Origin: Bacteroidales bacterium
Lineage (GTDB): Bacteria > Bacteroidota > Bacteroidia > Bacteroidales > UBA12077
Length of the DNA stretch: 9,396 nt
Direction: 5' to 3'
Assembly: GCA_030600865.1 (NCBI GenBank)
Contig: JAUVUS010000061.1
Span: 1 to 9,396, forward strand
The position numbers were made by a program, and so were the translations under genes. Shown here piece by piece: positions 1 to 6,334 of the stretch (the first letter of the stretch is position 1; each line of letters opens with the position of its first letter). The notes below the pieces were generated by a model, which saw nothing but the letters and a program-made list of their open reading frames with translations, did not search any database and had not been told where the DNA came from.

Positions 1-170
1 ATAGATATGACAATTTATTAAAATTCATGACAAAATTACAATTATTTGCAGTTAATATGAACTATTATAGCCTTTTTAGTGTTTGGAATATAGTTTGATA
101 TGGTATATAGAAATTCAGAAACTGTTTTTTTGAAAAGGAAATAATAATTAATAACATAAATTTAAACAAA
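1..170. other. AT-rich leader upstream of thioredoxin, no gene seen
   Basis: All frames are broken by stops, apart from a minus-strand open frame whose low-complexity translation gives no reason to believe it. An A-rich stretch (about 131-170) immediately precedes the thioredoxin ATG, as is common for Bacteroidota genes without a Shine-Dalgarno site. TTTG words occur at 82-85 and 94-97, but neither has a TAnnTTTG box at the right distance, so I do not call a promoter. The upstream gene lies outside the window. Confidence 0.5.
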
Positions 171-536
171 ATGCTTGAACATTTAACAAAAGAAACATTT
201 AAGGAAAAAATTTTCAACTTTGAAGATAATAAAGACTGGAAATTTGAAGGGGACAAACCTTGTTTAATTGACTTTTATGCAGACTGGTGTCAACATTGTA
301 AAATGGTAGCTCCTATTTTAGAAGAATTATCAAAAGAATATGACGGAAAAATTGACATATATAAAATTGATACTGAAGACCAGCAAGAGCTAGCAGGAAT
401 GTTTGGAGTAAGAAGTATTCCTTCATTATTATTTGTTCCTATGGAAAACCAGCCACAAATGGCACAAGGAGCATTACCAAAAGATTCTCTTGAAAAAGCG
501 ATTAAAGATGTCTTAAAGATTAGTGTGGAAGTTTAA
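171..536 (+). CDS. Thioredoxin, cytoplasmic, with CQHC active site
   Basis: A 121-residue single-domain thioredoxin that should reduce protein disulfides in the cytoplasm using electrons from thioredoxin reductase. It has no signal peptide or membrane segment. The classic elements are visible: a buried Asp34 in LIDFYADWC, the redox pair Cys40/Cys43 followed by Lys44, the helix MVAPILEEL, and cis-Pro84 in RSIPSLLF. The length is close to that of ordinary thioredoxins, with a slightly longer N-terminus. The odd point is the dipeptide between the cysteines: Gln-His instead of the usual Gly-Pro (WCQHCK). That dipeptide is known to set redox potential in this superfamily, and DsbA has CPHC, so the protein may be less reducing than standard TrxA. 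Cys31 is a third cysteine close to the active site. The gene stands alone and ends in a strong terminator. Family assignment is secure; partner proteins are unknown. Confidence 0.93.
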   Translation: MLEHLTKETFKEKIFNFEDNKDWKFEGDKPCLIDFYADWCQHCKMVAPILEELSKEYDGKIDIYKIDTEDQQELAGMFGVRSIPSLLFVPMENQPQMAQGALPKDSLEKAIKDVLKISVEV

Positions 537-560
537 TCAAATACATATCTTAAGAATTGG

Positions 561-593
561 CCGGTCCCGATAATTATCAGGACCGGTTTTTTT
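561..593 (+). terminator. Rho-independent terminator of the thioredoxin gene
   Basis: The arms CCGGTCC (561-567) and GGACCGG (580-586) form a perfect 7-bp GC-rich stem. After one C/A mismatch the stem continues into the palindrome GATAATTATC (569-578). Seven T residues follow at 587-593. It lies 25 bp after the thioredoxin stop, and is the strongest terminator in the window. Confidence 0.93.
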
Positions 594-621
594 GTATTAT
601 TAATATTTTAATCTACATTTG
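591..621 (+). promoter_or_regulatory. Bacteroidota primary-sigma promoter for the thiamine receptor
   Basis: The -33 box TTTG is at 591-594 and the -7 box TACATTTG (TAnnTTTG) at 614-621, separated by exactly 19 bp. This is the published Bacteroides/Flavobacterium sigma-ABfr consensus. Transcription would start a few bases after 621, just ahead of the TPP riboswitch. The -33 box overlaps the T-run of the preceding terminator. Confidence 0.82.
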
Positions 622-704
622 TTCCGATCAATGGGGTGCCAAATATACAGGCTGAGATCATACCCTTCGAACCTTGTCCGGGTAATGCCGGATAGGAAAA
701 AGAG
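622..704 (+). ncRNA. TPP riboswitch (THI element)
   Basis: The conserved thi-box blocks appear in order: GGGGTGCC (633-640), GGCTGAGA (650-657), ATACCC (660-665), CCGGGTAATGCCGG (678-691) and the tail ATAGGAAA (692-699). Pairing is consistent with the fold: P2 GGGT/ACCC (634-637 with 662-665), P3 GCC/GGC (638-640 with 650-652) closing a 9-nt loop, and P5 TCCGG/CCGGA (677-681 with 688-692). P1 is not obvious; the best candidate is TTCC/GGAA (622-625 with 695-698). The element senses thiamine pyrophosphate and normally lowers expression when TPP is plentiful. It precedes the TonB-dependent receptor at 880 with no other gene between. Confidence 0.95.
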
Positions 705-750
705 TAAATCAAAAATTTCCCATTGTTTTTCATTAAAGTTGATAAGTACA

Positions 751-840
751 GTTTGCTTTTTACAAGTAAACACAAATCATTTTTTAATAAAAACAATGAT
801 TTATAGAGGCTTCAAGTTAATTTGTAAAATCAGATTTTAC
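751..840 (+). promoter_or_regulatory. Probable riboswitch expression platform with three hairpins
   Basis: Three hairpins lie between the aptamer and the receptor start. The first is GTTTGCTT/AAGTAAAC (751-758 with 764-771, one G-U pair). The second is AAATCATT/AATGATTT (774-781 with 795-802), whose stem can extend inward by a TTTT/AAAA pairing. The third is GTAAAATC/GATTTTAC (824-831 with 833-840), a perfect arm ending 39 nt before the ATG. All are AT-rich and none has a convincing following T-run, so how ligand binding is turned into lower expression is not clear. The aptamer tail AAAAAG (697-702) could also pair with CTTTTT (756-761), which would compete with the first hairpin. Confidence 0.5.
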
Positions 841-879
841 TTTCAACTATCCGAATGTTAAACAATAAAAATTAAAAAA

Positions 880-3324
880 ATGAAACGGATAGGAATTTTT
901 ATCTTATTAATTGCTTTATCACTAACTCTGTTTTCACAAGAAACAATTACAGGAATTGTAAAAAACCAAAACGGAGAACCATTAATTGGTGCAAATATTG
1001 TTATTAAAGAAACCTTTAAAGGAACAGCTACTAATTCAAAAGGTGAATTTAAATTTTCGAAAGTTAAAACCGGTGATTATACTTATGTTATATCGTATTT
1101 AGGGTATAAAACACTTGAGAAAGAAATTTCCGGTGATAATACTAAAAACTTAGTATTCACTCTTGAATTGGCAAACATTTTATCTGAAGATGTTATTGTT
1201 ACTGCTACCAGGGCTAAAGAAAATGATCCGGTATCATTTACTAACATTGGCAATTCAGACATAAGGGAAAATAACTTTGGGCAAGATATCCCCTATTTAT
1301 TAAGTTCTACACCATCGATTGTTTCTACTTCAGATGCCGGAACAGGAATAGGTTATACATACCTCCGAATTCGAGGAACTGATCAAAACAGAATCAACAT
1401 TACGATTAATGGAATACCTTTAAATGATTCAGAATCACATGGTGTTTGGTTTGTAAATATGCCCGACTTTTTATCATCGGTTGATAATATTCAAATACAA
1501 CGTGGTGTTGGAACTTCAAGCAATGGTTCTGCTGCTTTTGGCGCAACATTAAATTTACAGACAAAAACTTTTAATAAAAATGCATATGCAGAAATTAATT
1601 CGTTTGCGGGATCTTTTAACACTTTTAGAAACTCTGTAAGTTTTGGAACAGGTTTAATTAATAATAAATTCTCTTTCGATGGCCGTCTGTCAAAAATAGT
1701 TTCTGATGGTTATATTGACAGGGCTGAATCAGATTTAGAATCATTTTATTTATCAGGAGCATATTACACAAGCAAAAGCTTATTAAAAGCAAACATCATT
1801 TCAGGTAAAGAAAAAACATACCAATCGTGGAATGGTGTTCCAAAAGTAAGGTTAGAAAACGACTTTGATGGAATGCAACAGTATCTAGATCATTGGTTAA
1901 TAGATCAGGAAGAGTACGATCATATGATAAACTCAGATAGCCGAACTTATAACTTTTATATTTACGATAACGAAACAGATAATTATCAGCAAGATCATTA
2001 CCAATTATTTTATTCTTATGAATTTAGTCCGGCATTTCATATAAATTCTGCATTACATTACACTCGTGGAAGAGGCTATTACGAACAATATAAAAAAGAT
2101 CGTGATTTTGCTGATTATCAACTCGAAGATGTTATTGTAGATTCAGATACAATTACAAGTACAGACTTAATACAACAAAAATGGTTAGATAATCATTTTT
2201 ACGGAGGAGTTTTTTCATTAGATTATCAAACCGGGAAATTGAATTTAACAGTTGGTGGAGGTTGGAATCAGTTTTTAGGTGATCACTTTGGAGAAGTAAT
2301 TTGGGCGGAGTATGCAAGTAACGGAAATATCAGTCATCGATGGTACGAAAACGATGGAGATAAAACTGATTTCAATATTTATGCTAAAGCTAAGTATTTA
2401 TTATTCGACAAACTAAACGCATATATTGATTTTCAATATAGAAATATTAATTATTCAATTGATGGTATTGATGATGATTTAAGAAATATAACGCAGAATC
2501 ATAAATTTGAGTTTTTTAATCCAAAGCTTGGTTTATTTTACCAGGTTAATGATCTTCATTCAAGTTATCTGACATTTGGCATAGCGAATAGAGAACCAAA
2601 CAGGAGCAATTATACCGATGCTGATCCAGGCAAACCATTACCAAAACCAGAAACTCTTTACAATATTGAATTAGGTTATAATTACAAGTCTACAAATACA
2701 TATTTCAGTTCAAATCTTTATTACATGTATTATATTGACCAGTTAGTTTTAACCGGAGAGATAAATGATGTTGGGGCAGCAATTATGACAAATGTCGATA
2801 AAAGTTATAGATTAGGCTTAGAAGTTTCTACAGGAATTAAAATACTTGAAAAAGTAAATATAAGTGCTAATGCAACATTTAGTCAGAATAAAATCTCTGA
2901 TTTTACAGAATATGTCGATAATTGGGATACATGGGGACAAGAAGCTAATAATATTGGAGAAACGGATCTCTCATTTTCCCCGAGCATAATTGTAAATGGA
3001 AGAATTTCATATGAATTATTTAAGAACTTTAAGACCGAATTCATTTCAAAATATGTAGGTAAACAATACATCGATAATACTTCTAATAACGACAGATCTA
3101 TTGATCCTTATTTTGTAAATGATTTTAAAATTTCCTATTCTCTAAAAACAAAATCTATTAAAGAGATTGATTTTAATGTACTAATTAACAACATATTTAA
3201 TCATAAATATGAGTCAAACGCATGGGTATACAGGTATATTTTAGGTGGAGAAGAATTTTTAATGGATGGCTATTTCCCACAGGCAGGAATTAATATACTT
3301 GGAGGAATTACTCTAAAATTTTAA
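880..3324 (+). CDS. TonB-dependent outer-membrane receptor, probable thiamine transporter
   Basis: An 814-residue outer-membrane transporter that should use the TonB-ExbB-ExbD system to bring its ligand into the periplasm. The order is: Sec signal peptide (about 1-19, cut after LFS or FSQ), a carboxypeptidase-D-regulatory-like beta domain (about 22-98) typical of Bacteroidota receptors, a TonB-box-like EDVIVTAT (103-110), a plug (about 113-228) with LRIRGTDQNRINITINGIPLN and IQIQRGVGTSSNGSAAFGATLN, and a 22-strand-type barrel (about 230-814). The C-terminus ends in Phe, as expected for insertion by the BAM machinery. No SusD partner is adjacent, so this is not a glycan SusC pair. The substrate is inferred from the TPP riboswitch directly upstream: thi-box-controlled TonB receptors in Bacteroides were predicted by comparative genomics to be thiamine receptors (OMR1). 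The usual companions pnuT and thiamine pyrophosphokinase are absent here. The family is certain; the ligand is likely but inferred. Confidence 0.92.
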   Translation: MKRIGIFILLIALSLTLFSQETITGIVKNQNGEPLIGANIVIKETFKGTATNSKGEFKFSKVKTGDYTYVISYLGYKTLEKEISGDNTKNLVFTLELANILSEDVIVTATRAKENDPVSFTNIGNSDIRENNFGQDIPYLLSSTPSIVSTSDAGTGIGYTYLRIRGTDQNRINITINGIPLNDSESHGVWFVNMPDFLSSVDNIQIQRGVGTSSNGSAAFGATLNLQTKTFNKNAYAEINSFAGSFNTFRNSVSFGTGLINNKFSFDGRLSKIVSDGYIDRAESDLESFYLSGAYYTSKSLLKANIISGKEKTYQSWNGVPKVRLENDFDGMQQYLDHWLIDQEEYDHMINSDSRTYNFYIYDNETDNYQQDHYQLFYSYEFSPAFHINSALHYTRGRGYYEQYKKDRDFADYQLEDVIVDSDTITSTDLIQQKWLDNHFYGGVFSLDYQTGKLNLTVGGGWNQFLGDHFGEVIWAEYASNGNISHRWYENDGDKTDFNIYAKAKYLLFDKLNAYIDFQYRNINYSIDGIDDDLRNITQNHKFEFFNPKLGLFYQVNDLHSSYLTFGIANREPNRSNYTDADPGKPLPKPETLYNIELGYNYKSTNTYFSSNLYYMYYIDQLVLTGEINDVGAAIMTNVDKSYRLGLEVSTGIKILEKVNISANATFSQNKISDFTEYVDNWDTWGQEANNIGETDLSFSPSIIVNGRISYELFKNFKTEFISKYVGKQYIDNTSNNDRSIDPYFVNDFKISYSLKTKSIKEIDFNVLINNIFNHKYESNAWVYRYILGGEEFLMDGYFPQAGINILGGITLKF

Positions 3325-3330
3325 TTACCT

Positions 3331-3358
3331 TAAATCCGCAAGCCGTAGCACGGATTTA
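3331..3358 (+). terminator. Hairpin after the TonB receptor, possible weak terminator
   Basis: TAAATCCG (3331-3338) and CGGATTTA (3351-3358) are perfect 8-bp arms around a 12-nt loop, starting 6 bp after the receptor stop. Only TTGAT follows, not a proper T-run, so termination would be weak or depend on another factor. The loop overlaps an arm of the inverted repeat described separately. Confidence 0.45.
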
Positions 3359-3420
3359 TTGATAATAAGCGAGTTAATAACAATTTACTGCTATATGTAT
3401 AAGTTAACCGTGCCACGGCT
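3341..3420. repeat. 13-bp imperfect inverted repeat, REP-like
   Basis: AGCCGTAGCACGG (3341-3353) and CCGTGCCACGGCT (3408-3420) are inverted copies with 12 of 13 positions matching, 54 bp apart. Each half is itself near-palindromic (CCGT/ACGG and CCGTG/CACGG). These GC-rich blocks stand out in very AT-rich surroundings, as repetitive extragenic palindromes or remnants of miniature elements do. No target-site duplication or transposase is visible. Confidence 0.45.
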
Positions 3421-3586
3421 AATTACTTTATCTGTATACGAATAGAAATCAACTTGCGAATATTAGGAATTAAAAAAATACAGAAAAAAATTTCTACATT
3501 TTTTACTCTTTGAAAAGTCGATTATATAACAGACGTAGAATTATCATAATAAAATATTTTAAAAAAGCAACTTTTTTTGAAACAAT

Positions 3587-3619
3587 TTTGACATAAAATC
3601 GTTTATAAAATAGAAATTG
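3587..3619 (+). promoter_or_regulatory. Weak candidate promoter upstream of the orphan terminator
   Basis: TTTG (3587-3590) is followed after 20 bp by TAGAAATTG (3611-3619), which departs from TAnnTTTG by one extra base and an A for a T. If active, it would start a transcript near 3625 that ends at the terminator at 3743, about 120 nt long. The match is poor and the call tentative. Confidence 0.22.
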
Positions 3620-3714
3620 GTTCAATGCTTAATTAATTTAAGCAGCGCAAGTAAGATTGTAAAGAAACAGTTTTTCATTTAAATTTTAGGTTTAATTTTT
3701 AGGGTATTAAGAGA

Positions 3715-3743
3715 GTCAGGAGCAACAGGTTTCTGGCTTTTTT
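3715..3743 (+). terminator. Intrinsic terminator with no recognised gene before it
   Basis: GTCAGGA (3715-3721) pairs with TTCTGGC (3731-3737) through 7 bp that include two G-U pairs, around a 9-nt loop. Six T residues follow (3738-3743), then ATTTAT. It lies 390 bp after the TonB receptor stop and 118 bp before the start of the binding protein. It could end a small RNA, end receptor read-through, or act as an attenuator in the leader of the next operon. Confidence 0.72.
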
Positions 3744-3836
3744 ATTTATATGCCATACGTATATTGTTTAAAAAAATCTATATTAAGATTTCATTCGTTC
3801 ATTTTGTTTTTCAAATTTTCATACTTATTTTTTGCC

Positions 3837-3844
3837 TATTTTTG
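3837..3844 (+). promoter_or_regulatory. Possible -7 box for the binding-protein operon
   Basis: TATTTTTG fits TAnnTTTG and ends 16 bp before the chosen ATG at 3861, which would give a leader of about 10 nt. No TTTG lies 19-21 bp upstream: the nearest usable one, at 3803-3806, is 30 bp away. The call therefore rests on half a promoter in a T-rich region. Confidence 0.3.
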
Positions 3845-3860
3845 TGTAAAAGGAAACACT

Positions 3861-5489
3861 ATGCGATTAAAAAATACATTTTACATTCTTCTTTTACTTC
3901 TTATTAGTTCTTGCCAGAGCAAAACAGATGAATTGAAAAAAAATGTATCTCGATATAACGAATCGAAAGGAATTGCAACACTTGATCCGGCATTTGCCAA
4001 GAGCCAGGTATTAATTTGGCCAACAAACCAAATTTATAATGGTTTATTACAAATGGATAATGAATTAAATATTAAACCATGTATTGCAAAAAAGTGGGAA
4101 ATATTAAATTCCGGTAAAACATATCAATTTACATTACGAGATGATGTGTATTTTCATGATCACAATATATTTGAGAATAAACAAGAAAGAAAAGTAACTG
4201 CCAAAGATTTTGAATACAGCTTAAACCGTATAATCGACCCTAAAACAGCATCGCCCGGAGCATGGATTTTTAATACTGTGATTAAGGACGGTATAAAAGC
4301 AATTAACGATAGTACGCTACAAATTCAGTTAAAAAATTCTTTTCCTGCATTTTTGGGCTTACTCACTATGCAGTATTGTTCCGTAGTTCCAAAAGAAATT
4401 ATAGACTTTTACGGAGAAGATTTCAGAAATAATCCAATTGGCACAGGCCCTTTTCAGTTTAAGATATGGAAAGAAGGCGAAAAATTGGTTCTGCTAAAAA
4501 ATCCTGAATATTTCGAAAAAGATAGTTTGGGAAAACCACTTCCCTACCTTGATGCAGTTTCAATTACCTTTATTAATGATAAGCAATCTGAGTTTCTGGA
4601 ATTTTTAAAAGGTAATATCGACTTTATATCAGGATTAAATCCAGCAAATAAAGATGAATTAGTTACTAAAAATGGAAATCTGAATCCAAAATATAAAGAT
4701 CAAATAATTATGATAAATCAGCCCTATTTGAACACTGAATATTTAGGATTTTTATTAGATACTTCGCAATTAAAGGATAAATCATCACCTGTTTTAAACA
4801 AGAAAATAAGGCAAGCTATAAATTATGGTTTCGATCGTAAAAAAATGATGAAATACTTAAGAAATAATATTGGATCGCCTGCTTTATATGGTTTTATTCC
4901 CAAAGGTCTACCTTCTTATTCTGAGAAAATTACCGGATTCAATTATGATCCTGACAAAACACGAAATTTACTTACCGAAGCCGGTTTTCCGAATGGTGAT
5001 GAACTCCCTCCAATTACATTAACAACAACAAGTGATTATTTGGACTTATGCGAATATATCCAGCAGCAATTAGCCCAGTTTGGCATTGAAATAATTATTG
5101 ATGTTAATACAGGAGCAACTTTCAGAGATATGGTTGCAAACTCCAAGCTGGAATTCTTTAGAGGTTCGTGGATAGCTGATTATCCTGATGCAGAAAATTA
5201 TCTCGCACTGTTTTACAGTAAAAATTTCAGTCCTGCCGGGCCAAATTATACTCACTACTTTAACCAGGAATATGATAAATTATACGAACAAGCAATGCTT
5301 GCAGTTAATGACAGTATTAGGTATACTTTATATAATAAAATGAACCAAATCATTATTGATGATGCTATAGTTGTACCTTTATATTACGATGAAGTTATTC
5401 GATTTGTAAAAAATAACATTTCAGGATTTGAAAGTAATCCAATGAATTTATTAAACTTGAAATATGTTAAAAAACAATCAAATTTATGA
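3861..5489 (+). CDS. Peptide-type solute-binding lipoprotein, ABC transporter family 5
   Basis: A 542-residue extracytoplasmic binding protein of the DppA/OppA type (SBP_bac_5), expected to capture peptides or similar solutes. The open frame extends upstream to 3750, but I choose the ATG at 3861. It is preceded by an AAAAGGA site (3848-3854) and gives a textbook lipoprotein signal: MRLKN, a run of Leu/Ile, then the lipobox ISSC with Cys18 as lipid anchor. The extra 37 residues would bury this signal. Family signatures are AKKWEILNSGKTYQFTLRDD (76-95), TAKDFEYSLNRIIDP (113-127), NPIGTGPFQF (191-200) and a later RQAINYGFDR segment. The length is normal for the family. No permease or ATPase gene is in the window. 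The stop overlaps the start of the kinase gene (ATGA), so the two should be co-translated, which suggests that the ligand yields the kinase substrate. Ligand and lipoprotein sorting (inner versus outer membrane) cannot be decided. Confidence 0.9.
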   Translation: MRLKNTFYILLLLLISSCQSKTDELKKNVSRYNESKGIATLDPAFAKSQVLIWPTNQIYNGLLQMDNELNIKPCIAKKWEILNSGKTYQFTLRDDVYFHDHNIFENKQERKVTAKDFEYSLNRIIDPKTASPGAWIFNTVIKDGIKAINDSTLQIQLKNSFPAFLGLLTMQYCSVVPKEIIDFYGEDFRNNPIGTGPFQFKIWKEGEKLVLLKNPEYFEKDSLGKPLPYLDAVSITFINDKQSEFLEFLKGNIDFISGLNPANKDELVTKNGNLNPKYKDQIIMINQPYLNTEYLGFLLDTSQLKDKSSPVLNKKIRQAINYGFDRKKMMKYLRNNIGSPALYGFIPKGLPSYSEKITGFNYDPDKTRNLLTEAGFPNGDELPPITLTTTSDYLDLCEYIQQQLAQFGIEIIIDVNTGATFRDMVANSKLEFFRGSWIADYPDAENYLALFYSKNFSPAGPNYTHYFNQEYDKLYEQAMLAVNDSIRYTLYNKMNQIIIDDAIVVPLYYDEVIRFVKNNISGFESNPMNLLNLKYVKKQSNL

Positions 5490-6334
5490 TACTTGTTGCA
5501 GATAGTGGATCCACCAATACTGATTGGGTAATTATTGAAAGAGATAAAATTATCTCCTCATTTATTACAAAAGGATTTAATCCATACTTTACTGAAAGTG
5601 CAGAAATATATAAGGAGTTAAAAATTAAAGTTCCCGAAAATCTTCAAATAAATGATATAAGTAATATCTACTTTTATGGTTCAGGTTGTTCATCACCAGA
5701 GTTAAATAGTATTATACACAATGGTCTAAATCAATTTTTTCCTGATTCTGACATTGAAATAAATCATGATTTATTAGCTGCCGCACGAGCTCTTTTTATT
5801 CAAGATTCCGGCATTGTTATTATTCTTGGAACAGGCGCTAATATTTGTTTATATGATGGAAAAAATATTGTGAAAAATATTCAGTCATTGGGATATATTT
5901 TAGGAGATGAAGGTGGAGGCGATTATTTAGGAAAATTATTTATTACTGAATTTCTATATGGAAATCTTCCTAAAAATATACATCAGGATTTTTTAAAGAA
6001 GTATAAGCTTAGCAATAATCAAATAATGCACAAAATCTATAAAGAACCTAATCCCAACCGGTTTCTAGCATCATTTTGCGAGTTCATTTCAAAGCATAAA
6101 GAAAATTCTTTCTTGAATACTTTGGTGAAGAAATCATTTACTGACTTATTCCTTAATCACGTTACCAGATATGATAATTATACTAATTGTAAAATACGTG
6201 TTACCGGTTCGGTTGGGTTTCATTTTCAAAATCAATTAAAAGAGGTTGCAAAAGAATTCAATGCTCATATCGACCTAATTGAAAAAAATCCTATTATGCG
6301 ACTTACTCAATATCATATTAAAAAACAGGGCTAA
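5486..6334 (+). CDS. BadF/BadG/BcrA/BcrD-family ATPase, likely amino-sugar kinase (NAGK/MurK type)
   Basis: A 282-residue protein of the sugar kinase/Hsp70/actin fold, expected to phosphorylate a sugar with ATP in the cytoplasm. Visible motifs: phosphate-1 loop DSGSTNTDW (6-14), NHDLLAAARA (93-102) with Asp95 in the catalytic-base position, phosphate-2 loop ILGTGANICLYDG (113-125), LGDEGGGDYLGKL (139-151) typical of N-acetylglucosamine kinase relatives, and an adenosine motif GSVGFHF (241-247). There is no iron-sulfur cysteine pattern like that of the benzoyl-CoA reductase activators in this superfamily. The length matches the single-domain sugar kinases. The ATG lies inside the stop of the binding-protein gene (ATGA at 5486-5489), giving translational coupling. 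Family members include GlcNAc kinases and the MurNAc/GlcNAc kinase MurK of Clostridium, so N-acetylglucosamine or N-acetylmuramic acid is the best guess. No murQ or nagA is in view to settle this. Confidence 0.85.
   Translation: MILVADSGSTNTDWVIIERDKIISSFITKGFNPYFTESAEIYKELKIKVPENLQINDISNIYFYGSGCSSPELNSIIHNGLNQFFPDSDIEINHDLLAAARALFIQDSGIVIILGTGANICLYDGKNIVKNIQSLGYILGDEGGGDYLGKLFITEFLYGNLPKNIHQDFLKKYKLSNNQIMHKIYKEPNPNRFLASFCEFISKHKENSFLNTLVKKSFTDLFLNHVTRYDNYTNCKIRVTGSVGFHFQNQLKEVAKEFNAHIDLIEKNPIMRLTQYHIKKQG

Larger units (their letters stand above)
3325..3860. other. 536-bp gene-free region with hairpins and an orphan terminator
   Basis: No open frame here looks like a real protein. The frame that begins at 3750 is an upstream extension of the binding-protein gene. 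Structured elements are a hairpin after the receptor (3331-3358), a 13-bp inverted repeat (3341-3353 and 3408-3420), a short palindrome GCTTAA/TTAAGC (3627-3632 with 3638-3643), and a terminator (3715-3743). The rest is very AT-rich. Part of it may encode a small RNA or an attenuated leader. Confidence 0.6.

Noticed and set aside
65..256. Minus-strand frame overlapping the start of thioredoxin
   Set aside because: It overlaps a secure gene on the other strand and its translation is a low-complexity product of AT-rich DNA.
608..796. Minus-strand frame over the riboswitch region
   Set aside because: It is the complement of the structured leader, with no recognisable protein features.
619..861. 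Open frame of 80 codons on the + strand ahead of the TonB receptor
   Set aside because: It runs through the TPP riboswitch and its platform; its codons are explained by conserved RNA sequence and it resembles no protein.
3588..3609. TTGACA and TATAAA resembling a sigma-70 promoter
   Set aside because: The spacer is only 10 bp, too short for sigma-70, and the primary sigma factor of this phylum uses a different consensus.
3750..3860. Extended N-terminus (37 residues) for the binding protein
   Set aside because: The lipoprotein signal with its lipobox begins at the ATG at 3861, which also has an AAAAGGA site. The extension would place the signal internally and lies in an AT-rich leader just past a terminator.
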